DNA of 64,000 bases from Clostridia bacterium (GCA_900766585.1 CAAFVV010000030.1:62001-126000); one strand, 5' to 3'; counted from the first letter of the stretch, positions 8,507 to 17,296 are shown. Notes: generated from the letters alone by a model not told the origin. Translations and numbers: made by a program.

Positions 8507-9505
8507 ATGAAATGGAACACCATCCTCGCCTTGATTTTTGCCGCAGTATTGCTGGTGCTGCCCCTGCAGGCGCTGCCGGCAGGCAGTGTACCAAAGCCGG
8601 AGGAATCAAGGGAATCGAAGGACACGCAGGCGGTATCTGTTCCGGCAAAAGCGCAAACCGATGCCAAATTTGCCGTCTGGGATCAGAAAAGCGAAAAGGT
8701 CATTCGCATGAATGAACGCGACTTTATTTTTTACACTGTCGCTGCCGAGATGCCGGTCGCCTACGGCGAAGAGGCTCTGAAGGCACAGACCGTGGCGAGC
8801 TATACCTATTTCTGCTATCGGCGGCAAGCCCGGCAAAGCGAGGCGTCCGATGCAATCGGCGGCGCGGATTTTGCCGATGTCCCCTCCTGCTTTCCGGAGG
8901 GCTATTCCGACGAATATCTGAAAGAAAAATGGGGCAAGTCATACAGCGAACACTATGCCACCCTGCAAAAAGCGGTGGATTCTGTTTTCGGCAAAACTCT
9001 GACCTATCAAAACAAGCCGATCCTCGCTGCCTATCACGCCATTTCCTGCGGGAGCACGGAGTCCGCCGCCGTGGTATGGAATACCGAGTACCCCTATCTC
9101 ACCTCGGTTCCCTGCCCCGGCGACACGCTTGCCGAAGGGTATGAAACCACTGTGCGTCTCACGCCGCAGCAGCTTGCTTCTGCACTGGCCGGGATAAACG
9201 GCATCAGTTTAAGCGGTACGGCTGGCGGCTGGATCGGAAAGATCTCCCGTTCTGCCGCCGGAACCGTGACCGCCATGGAGGTCGGCGGGCAGACCGTGAC
9301 CGGGCGCCAAGTGCGCAAGCTGCTCGGGCTGCGCTCCGCTGCTTTCGCTGTTGATTTTGCCAACGGCAGCTTTCAGTTTACTGTGCGCGGATACGGTCAC
9401 GGCGTCGGCATGAGCCAGTACGGAGCGGGCTATCTCGCGCGCCAGGGTATGTCCTATGCAGAGATCCTGCAGTATTTTTATTCCGGGGCGGAATTGACGG
9501 GCTGA
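8507..9505 (+). CDS. spoIID: SpoIID-type peptidoglycan lytic enzyme
   Basis: A 332-residue protein with an N-terminal signal/anchor helix (residues 5-24), then a SpoIID/LytB domain. FYTVAAEMPVAYGEEALKAQTVASYTY contains the conserved glutamate used by SpoIID for glycan-strand cleavage, and the C-terminus has RGYGHGVGMSQYGA. In sporulation, SpoIID cuts stem-peptide-free glycans during engulfment. Length is close to B. subtilis SpoIID (about 343). The ATG at 8507 is chosen from the AAAGGAG site and signal-like N-terminus. It is divergent from citrate synthase. It could instead be a vegetative LytB-like paralogue. Confidence 0.88.
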   Translation: MKWNTILALIFAAVLLVLPLQALPAGSVPKPEESRESKDTQAVSVPAKAQTDAKFAVWDQKSEKVIRMNERDFIFYTVAAEMPVAYGEEALKAQTVASYTYFCYRRQARQSEASDAIGGADFADVPSCFPEGYSDEYLKEKWGKSYSEHYATLQKAVDSVFGKTLTYQNKPILAAYHAISCGSTESAAVVWNTEYPYLTSVPCPGDTLAEGYETTVRLTPQQLASALAGINGISLSGTAGGWIGKISRSAAGTVTAMEVGGQTVTGRQVRKLLGLRSAAFAVDFANGSFQFTVRGYGHGVGMSQYGAGYLARQGMSYAEILQYFYSGAELTG

Positions 9506-9526
9506 GCGGCTGACTGAATCGCTGAC

Positions 9527-9554
9527 TTGATTTTTTGGCGTCCTGTGGTATACT
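9527..9554 (+). promoter_or_regulatory. Sigma-A-like promoter of the DUF4430 gene
   Basis: TTGATT (9527-9532), 16-bp spacer, TATACT (9549-9554), 47 nt upstream of the start codon. Confidence 0.6.
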
Positions 9555-9601
9555 TAAAGTGCGCATTGCGCGATGTCAAAAGGAAAAGGAGCATAAATGA
9601 C

Positions 9602-9997
9602 ATGAAAAAACAACGTCTGATCCTGATTCTGGTCTCGGCAGTCCTATTGGTCGCCTTGGCTGTCGGCGCCGTGTTTCTGGTCAAGCATTTTACCCCCGAT
9701 GCCCAGGCGGGAAGCAAAACTGTCACCTTTGTGGTGATAAAAGAGGACAAATCCGAAAAGAGCTTTACACTTCACACCGATGCCGCATATCTGGCAGATG
9801 CCTTGGTCGAGGAGGGCGTTTTGTCCGCAAAAGAGGAATCCGGCATGTACACCGTGATCGACGGTATAGAGGCCAAATGGGATCCCGACAAGGCGTGGTG
9901 GTGCATCACCAAAAACGGCGAAATGTGTTCGGTTGGAATGAATGAGCAGGTCATTGCGGACGGGGATCATTTTGAAGCAACCTATACCGTCGGCTGA
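9602..9997 (+). CDS. DUF4430 (transcobalamin-like C-terminal) extracellular protein
   Basis: A 131-residue protein with one N-terminal membrane helix (about residues 6-27) and a small exported domain. The segment ending DPDKAWWCITKNGE, followed by GMNEQVIADGDHFEATYTV, is the pattern of the DUF4430 fold, which resembles a cobalamin-binding transcobalamin domain. It overlaps the downstream ECF S-component gene, so the two probably work together in uptake; a corrinoid ligand is plausible but unproven. Start chosen at ATG 9602; the ATG at 9597 runs into a stop after one codon. Confidence 0.75.
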   Translation: MKKQRLILILVSAVLLVALAVGAVFLVKHFTPDAQAGSKTVTFVVIKEDKSEKSFTLHTDAAYLADALVEEGVLSAKEESGMYTVIDGIEAKWDPDKAWWCITKNGEMCSVGMNEQVIADGDHFEATYTVG

Positions 9998-10484
9998 GCG
10001 GCACCGTCTACGCGAGCTGACCGGTTTTGCTCTGCTTGCCGCTCTGCTGATCGTCTCTAAAGAGGCCATGCAGTTTTTGCCCAATATTGAACCGGTGACG
10101 CTTTTACTGCTTTTGGCTGCCGAGCGTTACGGATGGAAAGCGCTGTATCCGACCTATGTTTTTGTGCTGGTTGAGGGGCTGCTCTATGGCTTTCATCTGT
10201 GGTTTTTCAGCTATCTGTATGTCTGGGCGATCTGGGTCGCACTCGTTATTGCCCTGCGCCGGTTTTCCCATCCCCTGCTTTGGGCGATACTCGCCGGTCT
10301 GTTCGGGCTGCTGTTCGGAACGCTCTGTTCCCTGCCCTACTGGATCATTGGCGGGGCGGCAGCGGCAGTCTCCTGGATTATCGCGGGGCTGTCCTTTGAT
10401 CTTGTGCACGCCGCAGGAAATCTGGTGATCGTCGGCATTTTGTATTTGCCATTAAGCACCGCACTGAAGAAGCTGCCGCAATAA
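9972..10484 (+). CDS. ECF transporter S component
   Basis: A 170-residue membrane protein with five to six helices; RELTGFALLAALLIVSKEAMQFLPNIEPVTLLLLL is the usual helix-1/2 region of ECF substrate-binding (S) subunits. S components bind a vitamin or metal and dock on a shared EcfAA'T module, which is not in this window. The TTG at 9972 (LKQPIPSAE) gives a normal N-terminus and has GGGG upstream; an ATG at 9942 in frame is the alternative. It overlaps the DUF4430 gene by 26 nt in another frame. Ligand unknown; the neighbour hints at a corrinoid. Confidence 0.8.
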   Translation: MKQPIPSAERHRLRELTGFALLAALLIVSKEAMQFLPNIEPVTLLLLLAAERYGWKALYPTYVFVLVEGLLYGFHLWFFSYLYVWAIWVALVIALRRFSHPLLWAILAGLFGLLFGTLCSLPYWIIGGAAAAVSWIIAGLSFDLVHAAGNLVIVGILYLPLSTALKKLPQ

Positions 10485-10496
10485 TCCTGCCAAGAT

Positions 10497-10541
10497 GCCC
10501 GTCCCCGATCGGCAAAAGCCGACGGAGACGGGCTTTTTTTC
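10497..10541 (+). terminator. Rho-independent terminator
   Basis: GCCCGTC/GACGGGC outer stem with an inner TCGGC-AAAA-GCCGA hairpin, followed by seven T. It ends the DUF4430/ECF transcript and touches the ldh stop codon on the other strand. Confidence 0.85.
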
Positions 10542-11499
10542 AGTGTGTGGTCAGTGCATCCCGTCCGCTGTTGCGGCGCAGGGTGTCGCAGGAAGCTGCC
10601 ATCTGCTCCAGCTCGCGGTCTGTGAGCGACAGCGGAAGAATACGCCGCACACCGTCTCCGCCCACAATGGAGGGAACGCCGACAAAAAGGTCGCGCTGAC
10701 CATATTCACCGCGCAGCATGGTCGATACGGTCAGTACGCTCTGCTCGTCGCCGAATACCGCACGGGTGATCCGCACCATGGCCATACCGATGCCGTAATA
10801 GGTGGCGCGCTTTGCGGCGATGATCCGCTGTGCAGCCGTGCGCACCTCCTCGCCGATCTGTTCAAGCTCCTCAAAGCGAAAACGTCCCTCCGAATGCGTG
10901 ATCAGCTGCGTCACCGGCACAGTGGAGATCAGCGCCTGTGACCACGGCACAAATTCGCTGTCCCCGTGCTCTCCCATCACATACGCGTGTACGTTGCGGG
11001 GATCCACGCGGAAATAGGCGCCGACGAGATAGCGCAGCCGTGCCGTATCCAGCGTTGTGCCAGTTCCGATGACCCGCTGCGGATCAAAGCCGGACAGCTC
11101 GCAGGTGATCTGCGTCATGATGTCCACGGGATTCGTCGCCACAAGGAATATCCCGTTGAAGCCAGAGCTGACGACCGGCGTCACGATGGAGCGAAACACC
11201 TCGGTGTTGCGCTGCAAAAGATCCAGCCGCGACTCCCCCGGTCTTTGGGCGACACCGGCGCAGATGGCGACGATATCCGCATTTTTGCACTCGTCATATC
11301 CGCCCGCACGGATCTTCATATTGCCGCCGGAAAAAGCCAGCCCGTGGCTCAGATCCATGGCTTCTCCCTCTGCGCGGCGGTGGTCAACGTCGATGAGTAC
11401 CAGCTCATCGCAGGCGTTTTGGTTCAACAGCGCATAGGCATAGCTGGTGCCGACCATGCCTGTGCCGATCAATACGATCTTTCTTCCTGAAACCTTCAT
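10540..11499 (-). CDS. ldh: L-lactate dehydrogenase
   Basis: Reduces pyruvate to L-lactate with NADH. The Rossmann motif is VLIGTGMVGTSYAYALL at the N-terminus, the NAD-site NPVDIMT in the middle, and the catalytic-histidine motif GEHGDSEF follows. Length 319 is normal. The ATG at 11499 has GGGGAAGAG upstream; a longer frame without a good site is rejected. It starts only 17 nt after the spoVAE stop, so it is probably co-transcribed with that sporulation gene. Confidence 0.94.
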   Translation of the reverse strand: MKVSGRKIVLIGTGMVGTSYAYALLNQNACDELVLIDVDHRRAEGEAMDLSHGLAFSGGNMKIRAGGYDECKNADIVAICAGVAQRPGESRLDLLQRNTEVFRSIVTPVVSSGFNGIFLVATNPVDIMTQITCELSGFDPQRVIGTGTTLDTARLRYLVGAYFRVDPRNVHAYVMGEHGDSEFVPWSQALISTVPVTQLITHSEGRFRFEELEQIGEEVRTAAQRIIAAKRATYYGIGMAMVRITRAVFGDEQSVLTVSTMLRGEYGQRDLFVGVPSIVGGDGVRRILPLSLTDRELEQMAASCDTLRRNSGRDALTTH

Positions 11500-11516
11500 T
11501 TTTCTCTTCCCCTTTG

Positions 11517-11882
11517 TTAGGATTTGTCGCCGGAGCGCGCCACCAGAGCGCACAGCCAGCTGAAAAAGATTGCGGCAGCAATACCGGCAGCCGCTCCGGT
11601 CAATCCACCGGTCAGTGCGCCCATCAATCCTTTCTCTGCTACGCCCTCTTGTGCACCCATCGCCAGCGTATACCCAAACCCGGTAAGCGGCGTTGTTGCC
11701 CCGCAGCCTGCAAAGCTGACAAGCGGTTCATACACGCCGACAGCCGTTAATGCGACGCCCGCAGTGACAAACAGCACCAAAACCCGTGCCGGGGTCATTG
11801 CGGTCAGGTCGATCAGAAGCTGTCCGATCACACAGATCAGTCCACCGATACAAAATGCCTTTAGGAGCATCCATCCGTCCAT
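11517..11882 (-). CDS. spoVAE: Stage V sporulation protein AE
   Basis: A 121-residue membrane protein with about four helices. The stretch GCGATTPLTGFGYTLAMGAQEG and the GLMGALTGGLTGAAAGI helix are typical of SpoVAE(b), part of the channel that moves dipicolinic acid into the forespore and out at germination. Start at ATG 11882 with GGAGGAA 6 nt upstream. The usual partners spoVAC and spoVAD are not adjacent here. A sigma-G-like promoter lies just upstream. Confidence 0.88.
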   Translation of the reverse strand: MDGWMLLKAFCIGGLICVIGQLLIDLTAMTPARVLVLFVTAGVALTAVGVYEPLVSFAGCGATTPLTGFGYTLAMGAQEGVAEKGLMGALTGGLTGAAAGIAAAIFFSWLCALVARSGDKS

Positions 11883-11905
11883 TTGAATTCCTCCCTTTCC
11901 GGATC

Positions 11906-11935
11906 TAGTGTGTCCTGACGGGCGGGATGCTATTC
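11906..11935 (-). promoter_or_regulatory. Putative sigma-G (forespore) promoter of spoVAE-ldh
   Basis: Minus strand GAATA (11931-11935), exactly 18 bp, CACACTA (11906-11912). Known sigma-G consensus is GHATR-N18-CATnHTA, so only one base differs. It lies about 24 nt before the start codon, and no sigma-A promoter is evident there. Confidence 0.55.
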
Positions 11936-11975
11936 CCAATTTGCGGATAAAAACAGGATCAGGCTGTTTTTTCGG

Positions 11976-12003
11976 TTGCTTTTTTTGGTTTTTATGGTAT
12001 ACT
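11976..12003 (+). promoter_or_regulatory. Sigma-A-like promoter of the NahK-like kinase
   Basis: TTGCTT (11976-11981), 16-bp spacer, TATACT (11998-12003). The expected transcription start is near 12010. Confidence 0.65.
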
Positions 12004-12072
12004 GAATAGATGTTGGCTCATTTTGCAAGTAAAAGAAAGGAACGGGGCGGACACCGCCTCTCGGTTTTGACT

Positions 12073-13182
12073 ATGGTTTTTAATGATCTGAAGCATGTGC
12101 TCGATCACTTCTGCTATCGCGGCACATATGTTGATGTAGAAGAGCTTCAGTCCGGCAACATCAACGCGACCTACCGTCTTTCCTATACAGACAACGGCAA
12201 GCCGATCTCCTATGTGCTGCAAAAAATCAATACGGTCGCTTTTCACGACCCGGTCGGTCTGATGCACAATATTGAATCGGTGATCGGTCATATTTCCGCA
12301 GCAATGGAGAAAAAAGGCGTGGATTCCGAGCGGCATCTGCTGCACTTTATCCCGACCGATACCGGCTCGCTGCTCTACTGCGATAAAAACAACGCCTACT
12401 GGCGCTCCTATGTATTTATTGACAATGCAACCGCCTATGACCGCATTGAGGATCCGCGGCATTTCTATGAGGCAGGGCGTGGCTTCGGAGAGTTTCAGAA
12501 GTATCTGATCGACTTCCCCGCCGACAGCCTGACCGAGACCATTCCGGGATTCCACAATACCAAGAAGCGTTTTTTTGACTTTGTCAACGCCGTTTCCGCC
12601 GATCGCGCAGGCCGCGCCGCCGGACTTGAAGAGGAGATCGACTTCTTCTTTGACCGGCGTAAAATGATGAACCGCATTGTGGATCTGATCGGCGCCGGAC
12701 GGCTGCCGCTTCGCGTGACCCACAATGACACCAAGCTCAACAATGTGCTGCTGGACAACGACACCGGAAAAGCCCTCTGTGTGATCGACCTCGACACCGT
12801 GATGCCCGGCTCTGCCCTGTATGATTACGGCGACGCCATCCGCTACGGCGCAAACCGCGCCGCGGAGGACGAGCCGGAGCTGTCCCGCATCGGGCTGGAT
12901 ATGGAGCTGTTCAAGGCATTTACTGACGGCTTCGTCTCCGAGACCGCCGGCACGCTGACCGAGGAGGAGCTGCAGTTTTTGCCGCTCGGCGTCGAGGTGC
13001 TGACCTGCGAGCTTGCCATGCGGTTTTTGACCGACTATTTAAACGGCGACGAGTATTTCAAGATCAAATATCCGGATCACAATCTCGTACGCGCGCGGGC
13101 ACAGATGCAGCTTCTGCGCGATATCGAGGAAAAGTACGACGATATGTGCCGCTACATACAGACGCTGATCCCCGCGCTTTAA
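12073..13182 (+). CDS. NahK-like sugar kinase (aminoglycoside phosphotransferase fold)
   Basis: A 369-residue cytoplasmic kinase. SGNINATYRLSY and YVLQKINTVAF resemble the N-lobe of N-acetylhexosamine 1-kinase; VTHNDTKLNNVLLD is the catalytic HND loop and VIDLDTVMPGSALYDYGDAIR the metal-binding Asp region of the APH fold. It probably phosphorylates a sugar (hexosamine or related) at C1, but substrate is inferred. ATG at 12073 matches the usual N-terminus of the family, though no strong ribosome site precedes it. An in-frame ATG at 12010 coincides with the predicted transcription start and would give a leaderless mRNA. Confidence 0.8.
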   Translation: MVFNDLKHVLDHFCYRGTYVDVEELQSGNINATYRLSYTDNGKPISYVLQKINTVAFHDPVGLMHNIESVIGHISAAMEKKGVDSERHLLHFIPTDTGSLLYCDKNNAYWRSYVFIDNATAYDRIEDPRHFYEAGRGFGEFQKYLIDFPADSLTETIPGFHNTKKRFFDFVNAVSADRAGRAAGLEEEIDFFFDRRKMMNRIVDLIGAGRLPLRVTHNDTKLNNVLLDNDTGKALCVIDLDTVMPGSALYDYGDAIRYGANRAAEDEPELSRIGLDMELFKAFTDGFVSETAGTLTEEELQFLPLGVEVLTCELAMRFLTDYLNGDEYFKIKYPDHNLVRARAQMQLLRDIEEKYDDMCRYIQTLIPAL

Positions 13183-13190
13183 TAACAAAC

Positions 13191-13238
13191 AAAAAGACCC
13201 GACGGTTCCTCATTTGAAAGGAGCAGTCGGGTCTTTTC
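13191..13238. terminator. Bidirectional terminator
   Basis: AAAAGACCCGAC and GTCGGGTCTTTT form a 12-bp stem. It serves the kinase gene and, on the other strand, the Gld-type operon that ends at 13260. Confidence 0.8.
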
Positions 13239-13259
13239 ATGCGGGTACATGTGTAGGAT

Positions 13260-14798
13260 TTAACCGAGCAGAACTTCCTTGCCGTCAATGAGATTTTGGT
13301 ACTGCCGCAGCAGCTCATCCACTGTGCTGGCGCGCACCTTAAAGGTATCGCCCTTGTCAAAGCGTCCGATATAGACACTGGCGGAATACGGAAACAGCTC
13401 GATCAGCGTTGAGCGGTTGGTATCCTTATCCGTGTAGGTAAACGAGATCTCCGGTGTTCCCTTCGGCGCTTCGGGCGCGGCACCGGCGCGGTCAACACCC
13501 ATCAGCACCTGATAGAACGAGCGGAAATACGATGTATTGATGGTTTTTCCGTCCATCGTAACCGCCATGTTCTTCTCGTTGTCGTCCTCGTCGGGGTAAT
13601 GCGTCAGGGCGAATTGGTGAGTCTTGCCGTTAAAGGTAAACGACATTTTGTTGACCGTCGTGATGTCCTTTAAGAACATCAGGCTGGTCACGCAGTCTTC
13701 ATAAGAGAGCGTTGCCCACGGCAGCGAGGATGTCGACACCTGATAAATGCAGTCGATATCGTCAACCAGAACATAAAACGTGCCGTTCTTGACCGCGCTT
13801 ATTTTGATAGTGTGCTCCTGCACATTATAAAAGCTGGTAATCGTCTCGCTCTCCCCGCTGACCTCGGACGGCTCCGAGGTGGTGGAGGTCTGCACGGCGG
13901 TGTGGATTTCGGCATTGATCGCCGGCGTATCCAGACCATACTTTTTCAGATCAGCCGCCTTCGGGAACGGAACGACCGCCGTATCCGCAAGCAGAGACGT
14001 TGCGCCGGTGATCGACTCGCCGAGCGTGTTGGTGTTGGTGGAACGCTTGTAGGGATAGGTCAGCACATAGGTGCAGTAGGTAAACTCCGAGCCGTCGTCC
14101 GCCACTGCCATGCGGTAGCTGTATTCACGCTCAAGCCCGGGTCCTTTCATGGTGACATCGCGCAGTACCGCGCTGCCGTTTTCGTCGTCAGACTTCACGG
14201 CGGGCGCTGCATACAGCGTTGTACCGATATAGGACACCGCCGAATAACCGAGAGCATCCGCAAGGCCGGAATCCACGAGATATACGCCGTCTTTACCGGA
14301 AATGCGGAAATAGTATCCGGCATCCTGCGGGGCGGCGGCGCCGACCGTCAATGTCGCCTTGGTGCCGTCGTCATAGGTGACTTCGGCAGTCGCCGTCGGC
14401 TTATCCAAGCCGTAATCCGCATCGTTTCCGGTGAATTTGATCTCCTGCGTGGCGACGATCTTCGTCAGCTCCGTCTCCAGCGAATCAAAAAGACTGGTCT
14501 GCACCGGCAGCTTTTCATAGCCCTTTACATACAGCTGTCCGTCCTTGTCGCGGCATACGGTATAGGTCTCGCTTCCGGCGGTGATCACCGCTTCTTTAAT
14601 GCGGGATACAGCCGATTCCGCCCCCGAGGTTTCCTCCTGCTTTTTGATCTCCAGCAGGGTGATCGAGGTATCCGAGGATTCCTCCGCAGAGGAATCCCCG
14701 CTGTCCTCGGGTTTTGTGAGCAGAACCACACTCAGAGCCGCGCCGAGCACCACCACGACAGCGCCGAGGATGGCAAGCAAGCGAAGCTGTTTTTTCAT
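13260..14798 (-). CDS. DUF4340 protein, last gene of a Gld-type ABC operon
   Basis: A 512-residue membrane-anchored protein: an N-terminal helix (about residues 7-28), a Ser/Glu-rich stretch, then a large exported domain with repeats such as VTYDDGTKATLTVGAAAPQDAGYYFRISGKDGVYLVD. This matches DUF4340, commonly found with GldG-like subunits. Its ATG overlaps the preceding gene's stop (ATGA). It presumably works outside the membrane as part of the transporter; what is transported is unknown. Confidence 0.82.
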   Translation of the reverse strand: MKKQLRLLAILGAVVVVLGAALSVVLLTKPEDSGDSSAEESSDTSITLLEIKKQEETSGAESAVSRIKEAVITAGSETYTVCRDKDGQLYVKGYEKLPVQTSLFDSLETELTKIVATQEIKFTGNDADYGLDKPTATAEVTYDDGTKATLTVGAAAPQDAGYYFRISGKDGVYLVDSGLADALGYSAVSYIGTTLYAAPAVKSDDENGSAVLRDVTMKGPGLEREYSYRMAVADDGSEFTYCTYVLTYPYKRSTNTNTLGESITGATSLLADTAVVPFPKAADLKKYGLDTPAINAEIHTAVQTSTTSEPSEVSGESETITSFYNVQEHTIKISAVKNGTFYVLVDDIDCIYQVSTSSLPWATLSYEDCVTSLMFLKDITTVNKMSFTFNGKTHQFALTHYPDEDDNEKNMAVTMDGKTINTSYFRSFYQVLMGVDRAGAAPEAPKGTPEISFTYTDKDTNRSTLIELFPYSASVYIGRFDKGDTFKVRASTVDELLRQYQNLIDGKEVLLG

Positions 14799-16567
14799 AG
14801 ATGCTTCCTCCGGATAAAGACCACGAGACAGAGGATCAGCATGATCAGCGGAATCGCCACGGTGAAGATGCCGAGGCCGATCACCATTTTGGCTGTACCG
14901 GAGTACTCGAGCGTTTTATTTTCAATCGAGCGGCTGGAGACCACGATGGAATCGGTGTTGCCCATGACCTGATTGAATACGCCCATGAACATATCCTCGT
15001 TTTTAGCGGTGCTGACAGACTGCCGGATCACCGAGCTGAGAATATCGGCACTGCCCGAAACCAGCACGCGCGTCGTGGTCTGCTCCTGCAGGTCGTTGTT
15101 GTAGCTGTCATACACCGAGAGCAGCACGCCGTAGACATCGCCCTCCGGCTCGACCGCCTTGGCATTTTCATCCGAAAGTGAGGTGATCGGCCTCAGCTGC
15201 GCCGTCCCGTTGAATTTCGCCAGCGGCACGACATACTGGGCGTAATCCGTGTTATTCTCCTTCAGCGGCGTGAGCTGCAGACAGGTCGGCAGCAGCACGC
15301 GTTTATCTGCGACCGCCGAGGTGTAATCTGTCGACTCCACAGTGGCATAGGGATAATAGGCACGGTAGCTGTAGGTGTAGTCGGCAGAGGTCTCCAGCAC
15401 GATATTGCTCTCCACCTGTACAAAGTATTCTTCCTTGAGGAAATCGTACAGATTCGGGCAGGAGGCGGCGTAGTTGGCCAGCACGATGAGATCGCGGCCG
15501 TAATGCGCGTCGTTATACAGCCAGGTGCGGATCCGCTTGATGTCGTCGGCGCTGTAATCCTTGGTCGGCGCCACGATGACCAGCGCGCGGGAATCATCGG
15601 AGATCTTGTTGGAGGTGGTGAAATCCACCGTCTCCACGTCGTAGCCGTTGAGCTTGAGCACATCGGTCACATCGGCAACAGCGCCGCTGTCCTGACCGTT
15701 GATGATGCCCTCGTCATGACCGGAAATCAGCGTAACCTTTGCCACGCTGTCGCGGCAGAGGTATTGCAGATTGGTGGCGAGCACGCTCTCGACCTTTGAA
15801 GAGCTGATTTTCTGGGAATATGTAGTGTAGTCAATCGACGTTTCATACAGCTCCGTCGAGGCGACGACGCGGTAGCGGTCGTCGGTACGGAACAGGATCG
15901 GCAGATTGCCGCCTGCAGACAGATCATATTTGTCGGAATACTTCGCATAGGTTGTCGGATCGTTGGTCGCATCGACATACACCGTTTTGACCTTGCCGCC
16001 GGTCAGCGAATTGTATTTTTTTGTAAACTCATAAAACTGCTTGAGGATCGTCCCCTCATCACCCGTTGTGGCGTTTTTGAAGGATTCCTCGTCCGCAAAC
16101 ACCGCAATTTCCACATCGCGGTCAACGAGTTTCGCGACCTTTTCGCTGTTTTCGGAGAAGGTGTAGCTCTTGTCGGCGGTCAGATCCAGGCTGATCGGAA
16201 AACGATCATTGAGCACGTCGCCGATCACACCGACCAGCACGAGCACCGCCGCCACAATCACCGTCAGTGCCGTCGAGGCGGCACCAAACCGGAATTTGCG
16301 GGAGCGAAAGATTTTTTTCAGTGAGCGGCCGGAGGCCTTCTTCGCTTTTTTCTCTTTTTTGCGCTTTTTGTCCGCTTTATCGTCAGATGCGGCGTTCTCC
16401 TCCGCGTCCGCTTCTTCCTCCGCAGCCGTGTCGACGGCTGCGGTTTCTTCGGTCACGGTCTCCTCCTGCACTTCTGCCGTATCGGCAGCCGCATCGACCG
16501 TCTCCTCTGCGGGGGTTTCGTTCTGCTCCTCTTCGGAGGACAGCAGGTTTTTCTCGTTCTCGTTCAT
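14795..16567 (-). CDS. GldG-like auxiliary ABC transporter protein
   Basis: A 590-residue protein. Residues 1-65 are strongly acidic (Glu/Asp/Ala/Thr low complexity), 66-92 strongly basic, followed by a helix at about 98-118, a large exported domain (YTFSENSEKVAKLVDRDVEIAVF; DYSADDIKRIRTWLYNDAHYGRDLIVL), and a C-terminal helix (about 562-584) with a basic end. This is the layout of GldG/ABC_transp_aux proteins except for the long charged cytoplasmic head. It lies between the permease (16 nt) and DUF4340 genes. Confidence 0.82.
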   Translation of the reverse strand: MNENEKNLLSSEEEQNETPAEETVDAAADTAEVQEETVTEETAAVDTAAEEEADAEENAASDDKADKKRKKEKKAKKASGRSLKKIFRSRKFRFGAASTALTVIVAAVLVLVGVIGDVLNDRFPISLDLTADKSYTFSENSEKVAKLVDRDVEIAVFADEESFKNATTGDEGTILKQFYEFTKKYNSLTGGKVKTVYVDATNDPTTYAKYSDKYDLSAGGNLPILFRTDDRYRVVASTELYETSIDYTTYSQKISSSKVESVLATNLQYLCRDSVAKVTLISGHDEGIINGQDSGAVADVTDVLKLNGYDVETVDFTTSNKISDDSRALVIVAPTKDYSADDIKRIRTWLYNDAHYGRDLIVLANYAASCPNLYDFLKEEYFVQVESNIVLETSADYTYSYRAYYPYATVESTDYTSAVADKRVLLPTCLQLTPLKENNTDYAQYVVPLAKFNGTAQLRPITSLSDENAKAVEPEGDVYGVLLSVYDSYNNDLQEQTTTRVLVSGSADILSSVIRQSVSTAKNEDMFMGVFNQVMGNTDSIVVSSRSIENKTLEYSGTAKMVIGLGIFTVAIPLIMLILCLVVFIRRKHL

Positions 16568-16583
16568 CTGATTATGCCCCCTT

Positions 16584-17294
16584 TCAGCTCCAGCGCCGAC
16601 GGTCGAGAATACGCACCGTCAGGAACAGGAACAGCACCTGCATGGACAGGAAGAAAATGATGTCGTTATAGCCGATGATGCCGCTGGTAAAATGACCATA
16701 GCGGGTGGACACCGACAGGAAGGATACGATCGCGCTGAGCACCTTGCTGCTCGGGAACAGCGAGCTGAACGTATCCACCATCAGCAGCATGAACGACACG
16801 ACAAACGTGCCGAGCGCCGCGATAAACTGGCTTTCCGTCAGGCTGGAGATAAATGTACCGATAGCGAGGATCGCACCGCCGAGCAGCAAAAGCCCCAGAT
16901 AGTTGCCGATGATCACGAGCCAGTCGGGCGTCACCTTTACGGCAATCACGACAGCGTAGACAAGCGTGATCGAAATGCCGATCGCAAACACGAGCAGCGC
17001 CGCGAGGAATTTGCCGACCACCACGCCGGTCAGGCCGGTCGGGGCAGTCAAAAGCGCCTGGTCGGTCTTCTGGCGCTTGTCGTCGCTGAGCAGACGCATG
17101 CTCAGAATGGGCAGCACGAGCAGCAGCACGATCGTGAACAGGCCGTCAAACACATAGGACAGCGTGGTCTGGCCATAGTAAAGGTTATATAAAAAGAAGA
17201 AATAACCGGAAAATGCAAACAGCACGGCAAATACAATATAGCCGACCGGAGAGGTGAAAAAGGAGCGGAACTCCCGTTTGAATACAGCGCCCAC
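16584..17294 (-). CDS. ABC transporter permease, GldF-like
   Basis: A 236-residue membrane protein with six helices, beginning MGAVFKREFRSFFTSPVGYIVFAVLF, the typical ABC-2/GldF start. LLSDDKRQKTDQALLTAPTG is the conserved cytoplasmic coupling loop. It has a GTG start with AGGAGG upstream, 2 nt after the ATPase stop. With the ATPase and GldG-like protein it forms the membrane core of a Gld-type exporter or remodelling machine. Confidence 0.86.
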   Translation of the reverse strand: MGAVFKREFRSFFTSPVGYIVFAVLFAFSGYFFFLYNLYYGQTTLSYVFDGLFTIVLLLVLPILSMRLLSDDKRQKTDQALLTAPTGLTGVVVGKFLAALLVFAIGISITLVYAVVIAVKVTPDWLVIIGNYLGLLLLGGAILAIGTFISSLTESQFIAALGTFVVSFMLLMVDTFSSLFPSSKVLSAIVSFLSVSTRYGHFTSGIIGYNDIIFFLSMQVLFLFLTVRILDRRRWS

Positions 17295-17296
17295 GA

